Origin: Monosporascus cannonballus | Lineage: Eukaryota; Ascomycota; Sordariomycetes; Xylariales | NCBI GenBank assembly: GCA_004154925.1 | Contig: QJNS01000017.1 | Span: 1-64,000 of the forward strand | DNA length: 64,000 bases | Direction of reading: 5' to 3' | Shown here: positions 48,461 to 61,200 of the stretch, in pieces | Numbering within the stretch: position 1 is the stretch's first letter | Layout of the letters: the number at the start of each line of letters is the position of its first letter | Program-made: the position numbers and the translations under genes | The notes under the pieces: model-generated | Told to the model about the DNA's origin: nothing | Database searches by the model: none | What the model saw: the letters and a program-made list of their open reading frames with translations, nothing else

Positions 48461-51400
48461 TCGTAATACGTAATTTATTATCTGTTAGAAGGTTATTGAT
48501 ACTTTCGTAAGTCCTATTAACGTAACCAAATATTCAAATAGTCCGTATTTCGTTTCAAAAGCTGTTTTTTATTTATATTTTTTTGATCCTAATAAGATTA
48601 TATCCGTTTTTAAGATCGAATACTATGAATTATTTGGTTCCGTAAAATCGGTCCTTCATTTCTGTAATTAAAGATAATAATGTTTAATCTTTAACAATAA
48701 TATCGTTCAGTTATCGGTAATTAACTATAAATAGTAATTTTTTATTTTTCTTAGATACGAAAAATATCGAGTATCCTATTGGGAATTTCGAAGGTCGAAT
48801 TTATCCTTTTTGTAACCGATTTTCCAGATATTTTCTGAAAATATATAATCCGTTTCCGCTAAAGTTATAAATAAGGTAAAATTTCGTCGAGGATCCTTCC
48901 TTAAGGACTATTTTATAATCCTATTCGCTATATTCTGGTAACTTCGTATCGAGCTTTTTTCTAAAAAGTTGCTTATATCTGTGGGATTGTAATGGTATAT
49001 TGGTCAAATTTTCTAACTTTTAGGGCTATTATTTTTATTGTTTTAAATCGTTATTCAATTACTTTAATTTCGCTTTGATAATAATAACGATACGTCGTAT
49101 TCTTCTTTAATACCCGTTTTCTTTCTTATATCTTATTTTTAAGGGTAGTAAGGTTTCTATCGTATTTTTATGTTTGCATTCGTCGTTATTATCGATCGAA
49201 TATTAAAATCTTAATTTTTTCTTTTTTTATTTATTAATAGGATATAAGATAAACTTTATTTGGCTAGTCCTGCCATTAATTAAAACTCCATACTGGAGTA
49301 TCTAGGGTAATCCTAAAATCATATCGTAATTCCTAAATAAAACGATATCGAAATTAATTATTTGGTATCGTCCTTAAATAAAGATTTCGAAATAATTAAT
49401 TTCGTATATAATTTTTCCGTTACCGTAGGCAAATTCCTAACCTTTAGCATTTATCGTTATATAAGGTTTTAACTTATATTTTTATAGCAATTTAAATTTA
49501 TTAATTATATCCGGTATAATATAATTGTCGCCCAAAACTCCGCAGTTTATTATTGCGGTATATTAATACGTTCCGATTCGTATATCCAAAGTAATAAGAT
49601 TATTAACGTTTCTTATCGTTGCGTTTAAAGCCCTTTTTGGAAATTTCTTTTAATTTTTTTAGGTTTCGTTATCCTGCGACTTTTTTACAGCTAACCTTTT
49701 TTTTTAACTTTTATTCGAATTTATTAAGCCTTTTTTATATTTTTTTCGTTTAGCGTATTAAGTTATTATATTTGTTATTATTGCCGGCGTATTATTTCTC
49801 CTAACTGTATTTATTATTTTTAATTTTGTTACAAGTTTTTTTCTATTAAATAAATTATTTTTTTATGTTTGCAATTTCATCCTATTATGCGTCGTTCTAG
49901 TTATTATTCCAGAAATCTCCTGTGAATTAACGTATTTTTTCCTTAATGGCCTTTTTTTATAAGGGTTTATAATAAATGCTAACTAAAAATAGAAATCTAT
50001 AATAACTTTTTAATAATATTTTTTTATTATATGCTGGATTAATTCCTTTTCCGTTTAATGGTTATACCATCCATAATAACAAAAGGGGTTTTTTTGCGGG
50101 CATTATTTTCCATCGGGCCAGCTTTCCGTTTCGGCTAACTGCTGGATATCTTTTAAGGCTATGGTTCGAAAATATCGATATTATTATTTATTATCCTTGT
50201 TATTTCCGATACGGTTTAGAAAGTTAAATCCTTCGTAATATATGCGAGTAATTCGTTCGTAAATTTGTTATTTTTATTTCTCGTAATGGGGATATTTTGT
50301 TATGTCGATCAGGGATTCCGAGACAGATTTTTGCTATCTAGTTCTAATATTCGCGTAATTATCTTTATAATATTTCTTATTATGTTCGCGATACTTAATA
50401 AATTAGTTTCCTAGCTTTTTGTATTCCTTATCGAATTTTTTATCGTAATGGTCCCTGTTGGACTTTTTGCCATGGAGGACCTGGCCTGTATTTAAGCTAA
50501 ATCATGTTAATAAGCTTATTTCTATCCCATTGATTCTTTTTGGGCTATTCCTTAGATATAAGTTTTTAATTATCTTAACGGAGCTTCTTAGATGCTTTAT
50601 ACTATAATGCCTTATATCCCATTTTGTTGTAATTGTAATATTTAGTTTAGCTCCAGTTTTTTTTATACGTGATTCCTAGTTTCATAGGTCCTAGTTCTGT
50701 ACCGTAAGAAATATTGCTACGTCGGAGAACGCTGGTATTAACTATATATCGGGGTTTACTATTATTTTTTCTTTTTATGCCTTTAATACGCCATACGTAT
50801 TATCGATCGTTAATCTTAATTACTATAACGATATAATCCGATAAATAATTAGGCTAATCGAACTTAAAAAATTCCTTTTGTATTTTTTTCAGGCCGTTAA
50901 AAAATTTAGCTATTAATAATTTTTATCCCTAATTTAATTTAACAGCTAATTAAATTAACGTATTACTGTAATTAAATATCGATCCTTTTTAACGTAATTA
51001 TTAAATCTGCATTTCGGCCTTTATTTTTTCGTTTATTATTCCGAAAACCTTCGTTAATGTTTATTCGAATTATTCGTAATCGTTATAAATTTACATTATT
51101 TTTAAATTTCGTTTTTCGATTAATAAGGTAACTTACTTTTTTATAATAGATTTAAACCAACTAATTACGTTTTCGGTAAATCGTCCGATTACGAACTTAA
51201 TTCGTATAGTAAACGTAATAAATCGAATAAAAAATACTTAAAATATATTTGGTATTAAATTAAGAACAATTATAACTTAATTAAGATTCCGTCAAAAAGT
51301 TCTGGTTTAAAAAATTTAAAAACTTTTTTTAATTTTTTGGTAAAATTTAGCTAAATAACCTGGCTTATTCGAAAGGATTTTTTAAATTCGAGAACTTTTC

Positions 51401-51678
51401 CTTTTTTTTTAAAGTTTTTTATAAGCGATTTAAAAAAACGTCGTAAGATTATTATTATCTTTTTCAAGCTAAAGAATGCGTTAGTTTATGGCATCCAGTC
51501 GTCGAAGAACTTCTTCGCGAAAAAGGCGAGGTTTCTCCTTTTCCTTCTCGGATTCCATTCCAGTATTCGGGTAATCAAGGATTTGGTAAATAAGCTATTC
51601 GGGCTGCTTGCTGGTAAATATAATATTAATCGATATTGCTCAAAATCTAACTGTATTATTAAACAAAAGCTTATAACG

Positions 51679-52066
51679 TATAACGGCTAAAGGGTTTAAC
51701 TAATTATTAAACCTTAGTTATACGGGTTTATATTAATAGAAGTATCGTAAAAATCTAAGTAATAAATAAAATAATCGTATTATATCTCGTAATACCAAGA
51801 ATACTTTAGGTAACGATATTATATTACAAGCTAAAGCTATTTAAGTTATGGAATTAATAAGCATATTTATTTTATTTCTATTCGCTGAATTATTACCAGT
51901 AAATTGATAATCCGGCTCATTGGCTCATTACCAATAATTTGGTAATCCGGCTTACTGGCTTACTACCAGTAAGTTGGTAATCCATCACGTGACCTGCCCC
52001 ACCGTGCGCTTGTGGTTAGGTTATGACAGACCGTTTCTGGAGACCGTGGCTCGTTGGGTTATGACA
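51679..52066 (-). repeat. Gypsy LTR, right copy (5' LTR)
   Basis: 388 bp, starting TATAACGGCTA (terminal TG changed to TA) and ending GGTTATGACA. The left half is heavily mutated, while the last 90 bp (CACGTGACCTGCCCCACC...) keep normal composition. Confidence 0.9.
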
Positions 52067-52071
52067 TTACT

Positions 52072-53556
52072 GCTAAACCCTTTTTACGTAATTGCAAAAA
52101 TAGGTATGGCGAAATTTTTTTTTTCGAAAAATACATAATATAGAAGGTTATAAGTGCTTTTAAGCTTATCGACGAGAAAAACAACTAATCGTTAAGTTGA
52201 ATTTAGAAGATCGTTATCTTTTCTATCGCTTTTTTCTCTTTTCGCCCGTAAAACGTTAATAAAACCTCCGCCTTTATCTAAATAATGGTCTGTCTATATC
52301 AAAAATAACCCGTAAAAAACTAGGGCCCAAATCTTAAAGCCGGTATTATTAGCTTTATTCGGAATAATGGTATTAAAAAGCGACTTTCTGTAATACTTTA
52401 CAATATATCTATTTACGTTAATATTACTCCTCAAAATCTAAAATTCGAAAGTTATTCATTATATTTATTTAACTTATTTATTACATTATTTAACAAGTAA
52501 TTTAAGTTAATGTTCGTAATCCCAAATTCGAAACTTTTAATAAAAAGCTTATTATCGATTCCGAAAAAAAGCCAATAATCGAATAATACGAGATATAATT
52601 CGAGCGGATTTAATATACGTCGATCGATATTTCCTTATAATTATATATATAAATCAGGATAAAAAAGAATAAATATAGCTTTTCGTTATATATATCGTAT
52701 TATTAATAGCTCCGAACGTATAGCTTTTCCTCCTTTTATTTATGTTCGAAGTTATTCGTCTATCGTACCTATTTTTTTAATTAACTATCGTAAAATAAAT
52801 AGGAAAAATAATTTAAATAAAATAAGTAATAAGTACTTTACATATATTTTGCGTTTATCGAAAATTAATAGCTTAAAATAAATTCCAATTAATGGATTAG
52901 GCCGTTCGTTAAGGCGGAAGAACACTTAATTTATAAGGTTTTTTTTATACGCGTTAAAGTTTAGCTGTACTATAAGAGTTTATAATTTTATTTTAACGTT
53001 TGCAAGTTTCAGTTTTGGTTTTATTTTGCGTTGATTTTGTACTGACAACTAATAGAAAACAAGATGTCAAGCGGAAAGAAAAAACAGATATATCGTTAAC
53101 GTTAATACTCAAAATACCTTCGCACTCGCGTTTCTATGCTATAGCGCTACTTAGTGGCGCTTTAGTGGGCGTTTTTCGGGGCTACAGTGGGCTCAGTGTC
53201 CGTTTTAGGCCTAGAACCTTCTGAAAAATTGTTAGCCAAGACGTCTTGCGGTCTTTAAGGGGATATAATTAATAATATTATAGAATATCTATTATTAGAA
53301 AAAATTACTTTAAGCTTTATAAACCTTATTATATATACTTTATAAACTTAAAAGCGCTATTAAAACTATAGAATTAAATTCGAAAATATGTTTAATTTTT
53401 TATATTCTTAACGAATTACTTAATTTTTATAGTATTTAGACTCAATTATAATAAATAGAAAATTAATTAAACTAAACAGCATGTTTATTAACAAATAATT
53501 AATTGCAAATAATTAAATGATATTATTATAAAAAATAATAACTATTTATTTTTTAT
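52072..53556. other. AT-rich DNA with a less mutated island
   Basis: Mostly featureless AT-rich sequence. The stretch of about 52,985-53,265 has near-normal composition and an open frame at 53000-53224 of no known family; around 53,145-53,175 it has short palindromes (TAGCGCTA, GTGGCGC). It could be the end of another transposon or a MITE. Confidence 0.35.
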
Positions 53557-55206
53557 TATAATAGCTAAAGATTTAACTCCTTATTAAATCTAAGTCGTAC
53601 GAGTTTATATTAATAAAAATATCGTAAAAATCTAAATAATAAAATATTTTAATTATATTTCGTGAAATTAAACCTATTTTAAATAACGAAATTATATTAT
53701 TATCTCAGTTTTAAATAGCAGCTGGTAGGTATAGAAAGCAGAACAAGGTGGTCAGTGCTCGAGCTAATAACGTTCTACTTTTTATAGTATAATAGCTATG
53801 TTCTTGTTCTCGTACCGTAACAATTATAAATTAATACTATTTAATTATAAATTTTAACAAATATATATATATATATATGTATAATCGAATAAGCTTTGTT
53901 TAATTATTTATTAATCGTAGTCGAATCGACCTTATTTAATTACTAATCGAGCCTAGTCGAACTGGTCTTGTTCGACCAATTTATGTTACGTAATATTTTA
54001 TCAAAGCTGAAAATAATTAATGCCTTATTCCGACCCTATCTCTAGATTTTTAGCTGTTAGACCATAATATAATGTCCCTTTTTCTAGGATCTTTATTTCT
54101 AAAGATTAATTTATTTATTTATTATATTTAATATGTACTTTTTCTCTTTTATTATTACTTATTATATCGAACCGTATTTTCAAATCGTATAAAAAGTAAG
54201 ATATTAATCCAGATCGTTTTAAAGTTTTATGATTTTTTATTAATAAATTTGATATATATATACTTTGTTTGATTTATTTTCGCGTTAACTGCTTTAATTA
54301 TGTCGTTATGAAAAATAAATATCGTTACAGTTTTTACGTATATAAAAAATACGCGTATTACGATTTTAGCAAGATAGATTTTTAAATTAATACGTTTATT
54401 TTTTTACTTCATCATTTTTTTATTTTATTATCTTAATAGTTCGTATATTCGAAAAGAATCGAAAATAAAAAGGAAAAAGCCGAACATTTTCTATTAAACG
54501 CCTTTGTTCGTTTATAGCGCTTACGTCGTTAAGAAAAGCTTTTCGTGAAAAATTATTCTAAATAATGTGCGGTAATATAAAGGATTTAAATAATCTTTTT
54601 TTAAAAAAAATAGAAATATACAAAAGCCGCCGTCTTCTTAAGCTTGGTAATAAACTAGTTGGCTGTAAAAATTTAATAATCTTTTTTCGTTACAATAAAA
54701 AAAGTAAATTAAGATGCGATTATTAGTAGTTCTGTTACTGCTAGTAAAAACTCTTTAATAGACGTTAGATATTTATAAGATTTTTCGTAAGTTCTTAGAT
54801 ATTTTCGAAATCTGGATAATTTTTCCACTTCGTATATAATTTCGTTTGATTTTTAATAATATTTATTGTTACTATAAGGATAGGAATATAAACAATAAAA
54901 TAAAGATTAATTTTTAGTAAAAACTCTAATTAGTAATTTGTTTCCGAAATTTTGTTAGTAAATTTATATAAATCGATGTATTTAAATTGAAAATATTTTA
55001 CTAGTTCTTTTATTTTAAAATTCTATAACAAAATAAATTATTTTTCAAGTTAATTTAACGTAAATATTTCTTTCGTATCAATAAGTCCGATATATATTGT
55101 TGTAAATAATGAATATAAAACTAAAATTTGCGTTTATTAGAATTATCTTAATGCTTTTATAATAGCTGGTATTATAAGTTAATTATACAATAAGCACCTT
55201 TTTAAT
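53557..55206 (-). mobile_element. Relic of a second related gypsy element
   Basis: Starts TATAATAGCTAAAGATTTAACT, matching the gypsy LTR start after transitions, and the first 150 bp align. The LTR appears to end near 54069 (TTAGACCATAATA), so it is about 510 bp and of another subfamily. The internal part to 55206 follows the same order as the complete element: 54770-54830 resembles 46200-46265 and 55140-55190 resembles 46766-46830. It is cut off by the opposite-facing LTR at 55207. Confidence 0.65.
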
Positions 55207-58016
55207 TATTATGACATAACGAGCTTGGCTGCTACAAGAACGGTCGGGCATAGCGCTAACTCGGACCCAAGGTCACGTAATAGGCTTAAAGAGATTCAGT
55301 GCGACTTATTTGTCAAAAGGGCTTAAGTTTATCAAGCTTGAAAACAGCTTAAGAGTACTTAAAACAACTTAATAAGTAAGATAATATTAAGCTAAGACGA
55401 ACAAGTTAAGCTACAAATAAGATATATACGTTCGTTATTTCCAAAATTTAGATATTAACAATTTGTAATAATATTTCGTTACGTAAAATACCTTTAGAAT
55501 TATAAAACGTAATTAGTTATTATATTTTTTTTTAAAAAAAATCTTACGATATTTTTGTTAATATAAATCCATATAATTTAAGTTTAATAATTAGTTAAAC
55601 TTTTAGCTGTTATATATTACAAACTTTTATTTAATAGTATCGTTAAACTTTGAATAATACCTTTTTAATTAAAATATTAACTAAAGCCTAAGTACTTTTT
55701 GTTATTACGTAACTTTAAAGCAGAATTAAAGAACTTGAAAAGCAAATCCAACAATTTGTAAGTTAAATAATAACTGCCTAAATTCGCATTATTGTACCAA
55801 AATATAAAGCTAAAAAAGCGCAACTTTATAACGAAAAAAAGAAATGTTCAGAATTTCCGTACTTAAATACGAACGTATTTCCGTTTTTAAAACCTAAACG
55901 AACTTATAAATGAGATTTTCGTTATGATAACATTTTTTACGAAAAATGCTTTAAATTAATTCGAACTAGTTATGAAGAAAGATTTGAAAAACGTTAAAGC
56001 CGATTAGAAAAAAATTATTAAGGTTATTTTTTTCTGATTACGTAAGCTTTGAAGAAAAGTTAAAAGCCAATTTCGAAAACTCGTAGAAAGAACAAACAGC
56101 GGCATAATGGATTGGTATATTATAATAAAAAATATAATTCCAAATACGTTATTATTTTTAAAACGTTTATAGCTAAAATAAAATATATTGACGGTAAAAC
56201 CAACAATATAATCAATATATTTTAAAAGGGAATAAAAAATATAATATTAAAAATAAAATTATTAAGTCTTGAAAATCTAGAATATTAAATCAGTATATTA
56301 CTGAAATTATTGAAATTAATAACATATTTTACGAACAACGCATAATAAAGATTAATATACTTTAAAATATAAAGGCCAGTCGGCCAACTAGGGAAAAAAG
56401 CGCGATATACTCGTTATATCTCATAGTATAATGTCGAAATCTATGGAATTTGAAATAATCTAGAGTAAAAATAAAAGATAAGTTAAATATTCTAACTGTA
56501 ACAAGATAAGATATTGCTAAAGTATCTGCAAAAAGCTACGACGACAAGAAAATCAAACCCCCGTTATAAAAGAACGACTAATTAATCCAGACGAAAAGCT
56601 ATTCGATAAAAATAAATAAAGCATTGATATAATTCGAGCCCAGTACGAATAAATATTTTTACGATAAAACATTCGACGAAACATACGAAAGGCCAAGAAA
56701 CTAACGTAGAAAATGTCCAAATAATAACAAAACGCTTTAAAAAATCGTTAAAAACGTATAAAAAATAAATAAAGACTATTTGTCTTAGAATTCCAGATTA
56801 AGACAGTAAAAGATATATTGTATATTGTGAATAACGAAAGTATTTAATAGATAACGAATGAAAAACGTGCATTTATCAACGTATTATAGGTATATATAAA
56901 AAAGTTCGATTTTTTTAATTAAATCCAAAATAGCAAAATAGATAAATATTAATATTAATATTTTCGAATTATTATATTAAAAAACGATGTTAATAAACGA
57001 ATAATTGTATAAAATTAACTAAATAATTATAGTCCTAAAAATGTTTTTTGCTTTTATAATTAATATAATTATCTCTTTACGAAAAGGTTAATTTAATATA
57101 TCGTAAAAAGATATTATTAAAAGCCTACTACGGACTTGTATATTTAGTTGGTACTTATTATAAATCATAAAAAAATAACATTAAAGAAAAAAGAATTCAA
57201 TAATTTACGCGAGAATTTTATTAGCAAAATTATTGGTAATAAATAAACTATTAGAACGCTTTATAATATACGAAAAAATAATTTACTTATCAAGACAAAA
57301 AATTAAAACTTAATTAAAAAGGTCAATGTAACTTAAAGCATAGATATATCGACAAACACGACAAATATAACAGCTTAATATATTATATAAAAGATTACAG
57401 ATAAATTTTAGCAAATTCGAAGAAAAAAATAAAAGGAAAAGGTTATCTATAAAAAGACCATAAAGTAACAAAACATGGAAAATTTAAAAAAGAGTTTCTA
57501 AAAAGGGTTCTAAACGTAACGATAAAAGTTATTAATAACTTTATCATTTTAGATCTACGAATCGAAACGTATTAATATACAATAATAATAAATTACGAAG
57601 CTTTAAACGAAACTTATACTATATTAAATATTCTTTATAAATACAAATTACTACAAAAATATAAGTTAAAACGCTATAAAAGTATAAATATCAAAAGTTA
57701 AGATTTTGTTGAAAATAATTAAAAAAATTAAACGCGAAATTAATTATTTCGAGATTTTTATTCAAAGACAATATTAAATAATTAATTTCAATATCGTATT
57801 ATTTGAGAATTATAATATGATTTTGGAGTTATTATAGATATACCAACACGGAATTTTGATTAACGAGAAGATTAGTTAAATAGAGTTCACTTTATATCTC
57901 GTCGAAAGATAAAAAGGTTAAGATTATAATATTCGATCAAACATAGCAATAAATATAAGAATAAAAACACGGTAAATATCGTATTATCTAAAAAATAAAA
58001 TATATATGTCAGCAGT
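55207..58016 (+). mobile_element. Plus-oriented gypsy relic, truncated
   Basis: The 5' LTR is 55207-55614 (408 bp), TATTATGACATAACGAGC...AGCTGTTATA, an inverted relative of the 388-bp LTR. The next bases match the internal start of the complete element (ACTTTTATTTAATAGTA). A gag zinc knuckle at 56488-56529 reads YSNC, NKIR, Y, C*SI, C: CX2CX4HX4C with Cys1 and His turned to Tyr and one codon turned to a stop by transitions. Further protease/RT sequence probably follows until the copia LTR at 58017 interrupts it. Confidence 0.7.
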
Positions 58017-58213
58017 CACAGTGATCAAATGCAGAAAACTGGTGATAACTTGATAATCAATGCTAAGAAAGACTGAAGAAGTTTAGGGCGTATCGCCCTT
58101 ACATATACGTCCTGTTTATACAAACGGTGGTTCCTAGATAAACGTTGTCCTAAGCTGCAAAGTATTACTTCAAAGCGTCGGCCGTAAGTATTTAAAGTAT
58201 CTAACTGCCGACA
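58017..58213 (-). repeat. Copia LTR, left copy
   Basis: 197 bp with near-perfect terminal inverted repeats (TGTCAGCAG / CTGCCGACA). It has almost normal base composition, in contrast to the right copy. Confidence 0.85.
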
Positions 58214-61200
58214 CACCCTTTTGCGTTAAATAGCCTTATTTACCAAAATCTTTAATCTATGTAAGAATTAAATTTTTATTTTCGTTAATCTTAAGTACTT
58301 TCTAGCTTATTTTATATTTATATTTTTTTAAGCCTTAAGTTGGCTATAAATCGTTCGAAATCAACCTTATTTAATGGTTTCGTAAGCCTCTTTATTAGGT
58401 CATATTTGTTTTTTACGTATTGGAAATAGATATTTCCGTTCTAAACCTTCTGACATACGTAATGATACTCGAACCGAATATAACGTTTTTTTTGGGGTTA
58501 TTTATGTTTCCGTTACTTACTTCAACGTATCTGTATTATTTTCCAGGATGGGAATAAGACTTTTGGGCATAAGCCCTAGCTTTATAAGGAAATTCCTAAT
58601 TCTAGCTGCTTCCGTTATTGTTATTCCTATTCCTATATATTTTGCTTCCGTAATATATTTGGCAATAATACACTATAATTTCGAAAATTACGTAACGGGT
58701 CTTCCTGCCATAAAAAATACATACCCTGTAATGGACTTTGTTAATTCGAAATCCGTAAAATTTATATTTATTATTCCGAATAACTTTAAGTCGTTATATT
58801 TCCGATATAAGTGGTTTTCGTTTAACTTTTTATACCAAAAAAATAGGTTTGCCATATTATTTAAGTATCATAATAATCGCTTAATATATTCCCGGTTTTA
58901 AATAACGGGTCACTTATAAACTTAATTTAAATTAAAATCGTAAACGTTATACTTAATTTATTAATATAATTAGAAAAATTAAATTTTCTTATTAGGTTAA
59001 TATATTCGAACATTTTTTCCTTATTAATTATTATGTCGTACCATATAACGTATTTTAAGTAATTTTTAATAAATAACTTAAGTACTTTCCGCATAACTTT
59101 TAAATTTATTAACTGTAATAACTTTTCGATATATTACTGCTGGTTTAATTTAACGTTTTCAGTTAGCGAAAAACATATAATCCGTATACCCAGGTACTAA
59201 TCCGTATTACCTAAATCCTTAATAAGTACGTCCTTAGCGATTATTTTGGTAATATCCTAAAAACGTTATTTATTAGGGCCGAAAAACAAGAAGTTATCGA
59301 TATACGAAACGATAACAACTCCCATTTCCGGATTATAATATATTACCTCGTCCGAAATCAATAAATGGAATCTTTATTTTGCTAATATCGTTTTTATTTT
59401 CTTTTACCAAGTAATTCCGGTTTACTTTAAGCCGTATAAGGGGTTTATTAATTTGATAACTTTTTTAAAGGAAAATTAATAAATATTTTTGTTTTTTTGG
59501 GTAAATATTAAAATATTCCGTTAATATAAGAAAAAACTTTATATAAACGTTTTTTTTAGGTTGCCATTTAGGTAAATAACGATAAAGTCGATCTGGAATA
59601 TATGCTAGCCCAAAGCGGTAGTTAACGTTATCAAAATTCTTTAATATACAGCCTTTGTAATATTAGTTATAATCTCGTTATAATTTATTCCTTTCCGTTA
59701 AGTAAATTCTTTTGTGCAAATATAAACCTTGTATTTTTTCAATTTTCTCGTAAACGTATATTTCTTTCTTAATACTTATTTAGTATTTATAAAGTATCCG
59801 TAAGATTTTTCGCCAGAGGGTATAAATTTAAAGGTTTTGCGCGAAAGGCTTTTTTTAATCTTTATAAAAATCGGTTTAAATTATATTTTTCGTTTTGGGC
59901 TCCTTATAATTTCCTTTAGGTTTGGACTGTTATTTATTATAAATAGCCTGTAAATTTCGTTACTGGAGTTATTACTAAGGTCGAAATAAAAAATACATTT
60001 ATTATAATCGTTTTTTTCGTTACCTTTTCAAGTTAAAGTTAATTTTAATTTACGCAAAAGCTCCGAGGCTTTGTTTAGGGCTTTTAGGATATACAAATTA
60101 GGGATTATCTTTTTTAAACGCCCTTTTTTAGGTTTTACTTATTTCGTTTCCCAATTTAAATTGTTTTTTTAAAATAACGTTATCGTTCTTATTTTTTATT
60201 CCGGCATCTTGCTTTTAACGGTATTTTAAATATTTTTATAAGGGTTACGAAAATAACTAAATAATATCTTTCGAATTAGGACGTTATTTTAATTTTTTCA
60301 GGTCCTTATAAATAATAACGTATAATGTTATTAGTAATTTACCGCTTTTTAATAACTAAATCTTATAATTATATATCTTTTAATATCTTAACAGTATTTC
60401 TTTTATTTCCCGGGCTGTTAGTTTTTTTAACTTAATTCTATAATTCGTATCGATTAAGATTATATATTTATTATTAAGAATACGAAAATAATTATTATCC
60501 GGCTTATATAACCGTTTCGATTTAAAATTAAATACATTTTTAAAGTATTCGATAAGTATTATATCTTTTACAGTTAATTATTTTATTTTATTAATTATAT
60601 AAATTATGGTTTTTATTATAAGGTCTTAAAAATATATAAGTATTTTTATCTATACGAAAATCGTATACATTTTATTTTAAAAGAATTAAGTACTATATTT
60701 TGTAATTTTATTTTAATATTAATTATGTAAATTGAAAATTATTAGCTTAATACCTTTTATAGCGCAAAAATCTTCGATAATTATTATGCCAAATTTTCTG
60801 CCGCCATTAAACCGCAAAATCTATATTTTTTTCTTTTTGTTTAATACTTTTAAACGCTTAATTATTCGCATAATATATATATATATATAAATATTGTAAT
60901 ATTTCGTCCTTAATTCTGAACGAATAATATTCCTTATAATATAATAAATTGTTTGTAATAAATTCAAAATAGTTATTATTTTTAATGTTAATAGGCTTTA
61001 TTAAATTTACGTTATACTAAATATTTTCGCTTACGTATTATTTTCGTTTTTGGAGGTTTATAGACGGGATTTTCCGTATTTTCGCTTTATTACAAATTAT
61101 ACAGGGGATACTTTTTATATTTTTAAGGTCCAAATTAATCGTTTAATATTGGGCTAACAAAGGCGGCAATACCAGAAAATAATTTTTTTAAATAATTTCG

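Larger units (their letters stand above)
45188..52066 (-). mobile_element. Complete but RIP-inactivated Ty3/gypsy element
   Basis: 6,879 bp bounded by two direct 388-bp LTRs (45188-45575 and 51679-52066) and by the target duplication TTACT (45183-45187 and 52067-52071). The left internal end is pyrimidine-rich (TCTCTCTTTTCT), a polypurine tract on the minus strand, so the element is read on the minus strand. In that direction RT (YLNDI near 48430) precedes integrase (46959-47186), the gypsy order. Both are damaged by transitions. No long frame survives. Confidence 0.9.

Noticed and set aside
58548..58901. 117-codon plus-strand frame in the copia element
   Set aside because: It lies opposite the element's coding strand near its 3' end, and its composition reflects AT-richness.
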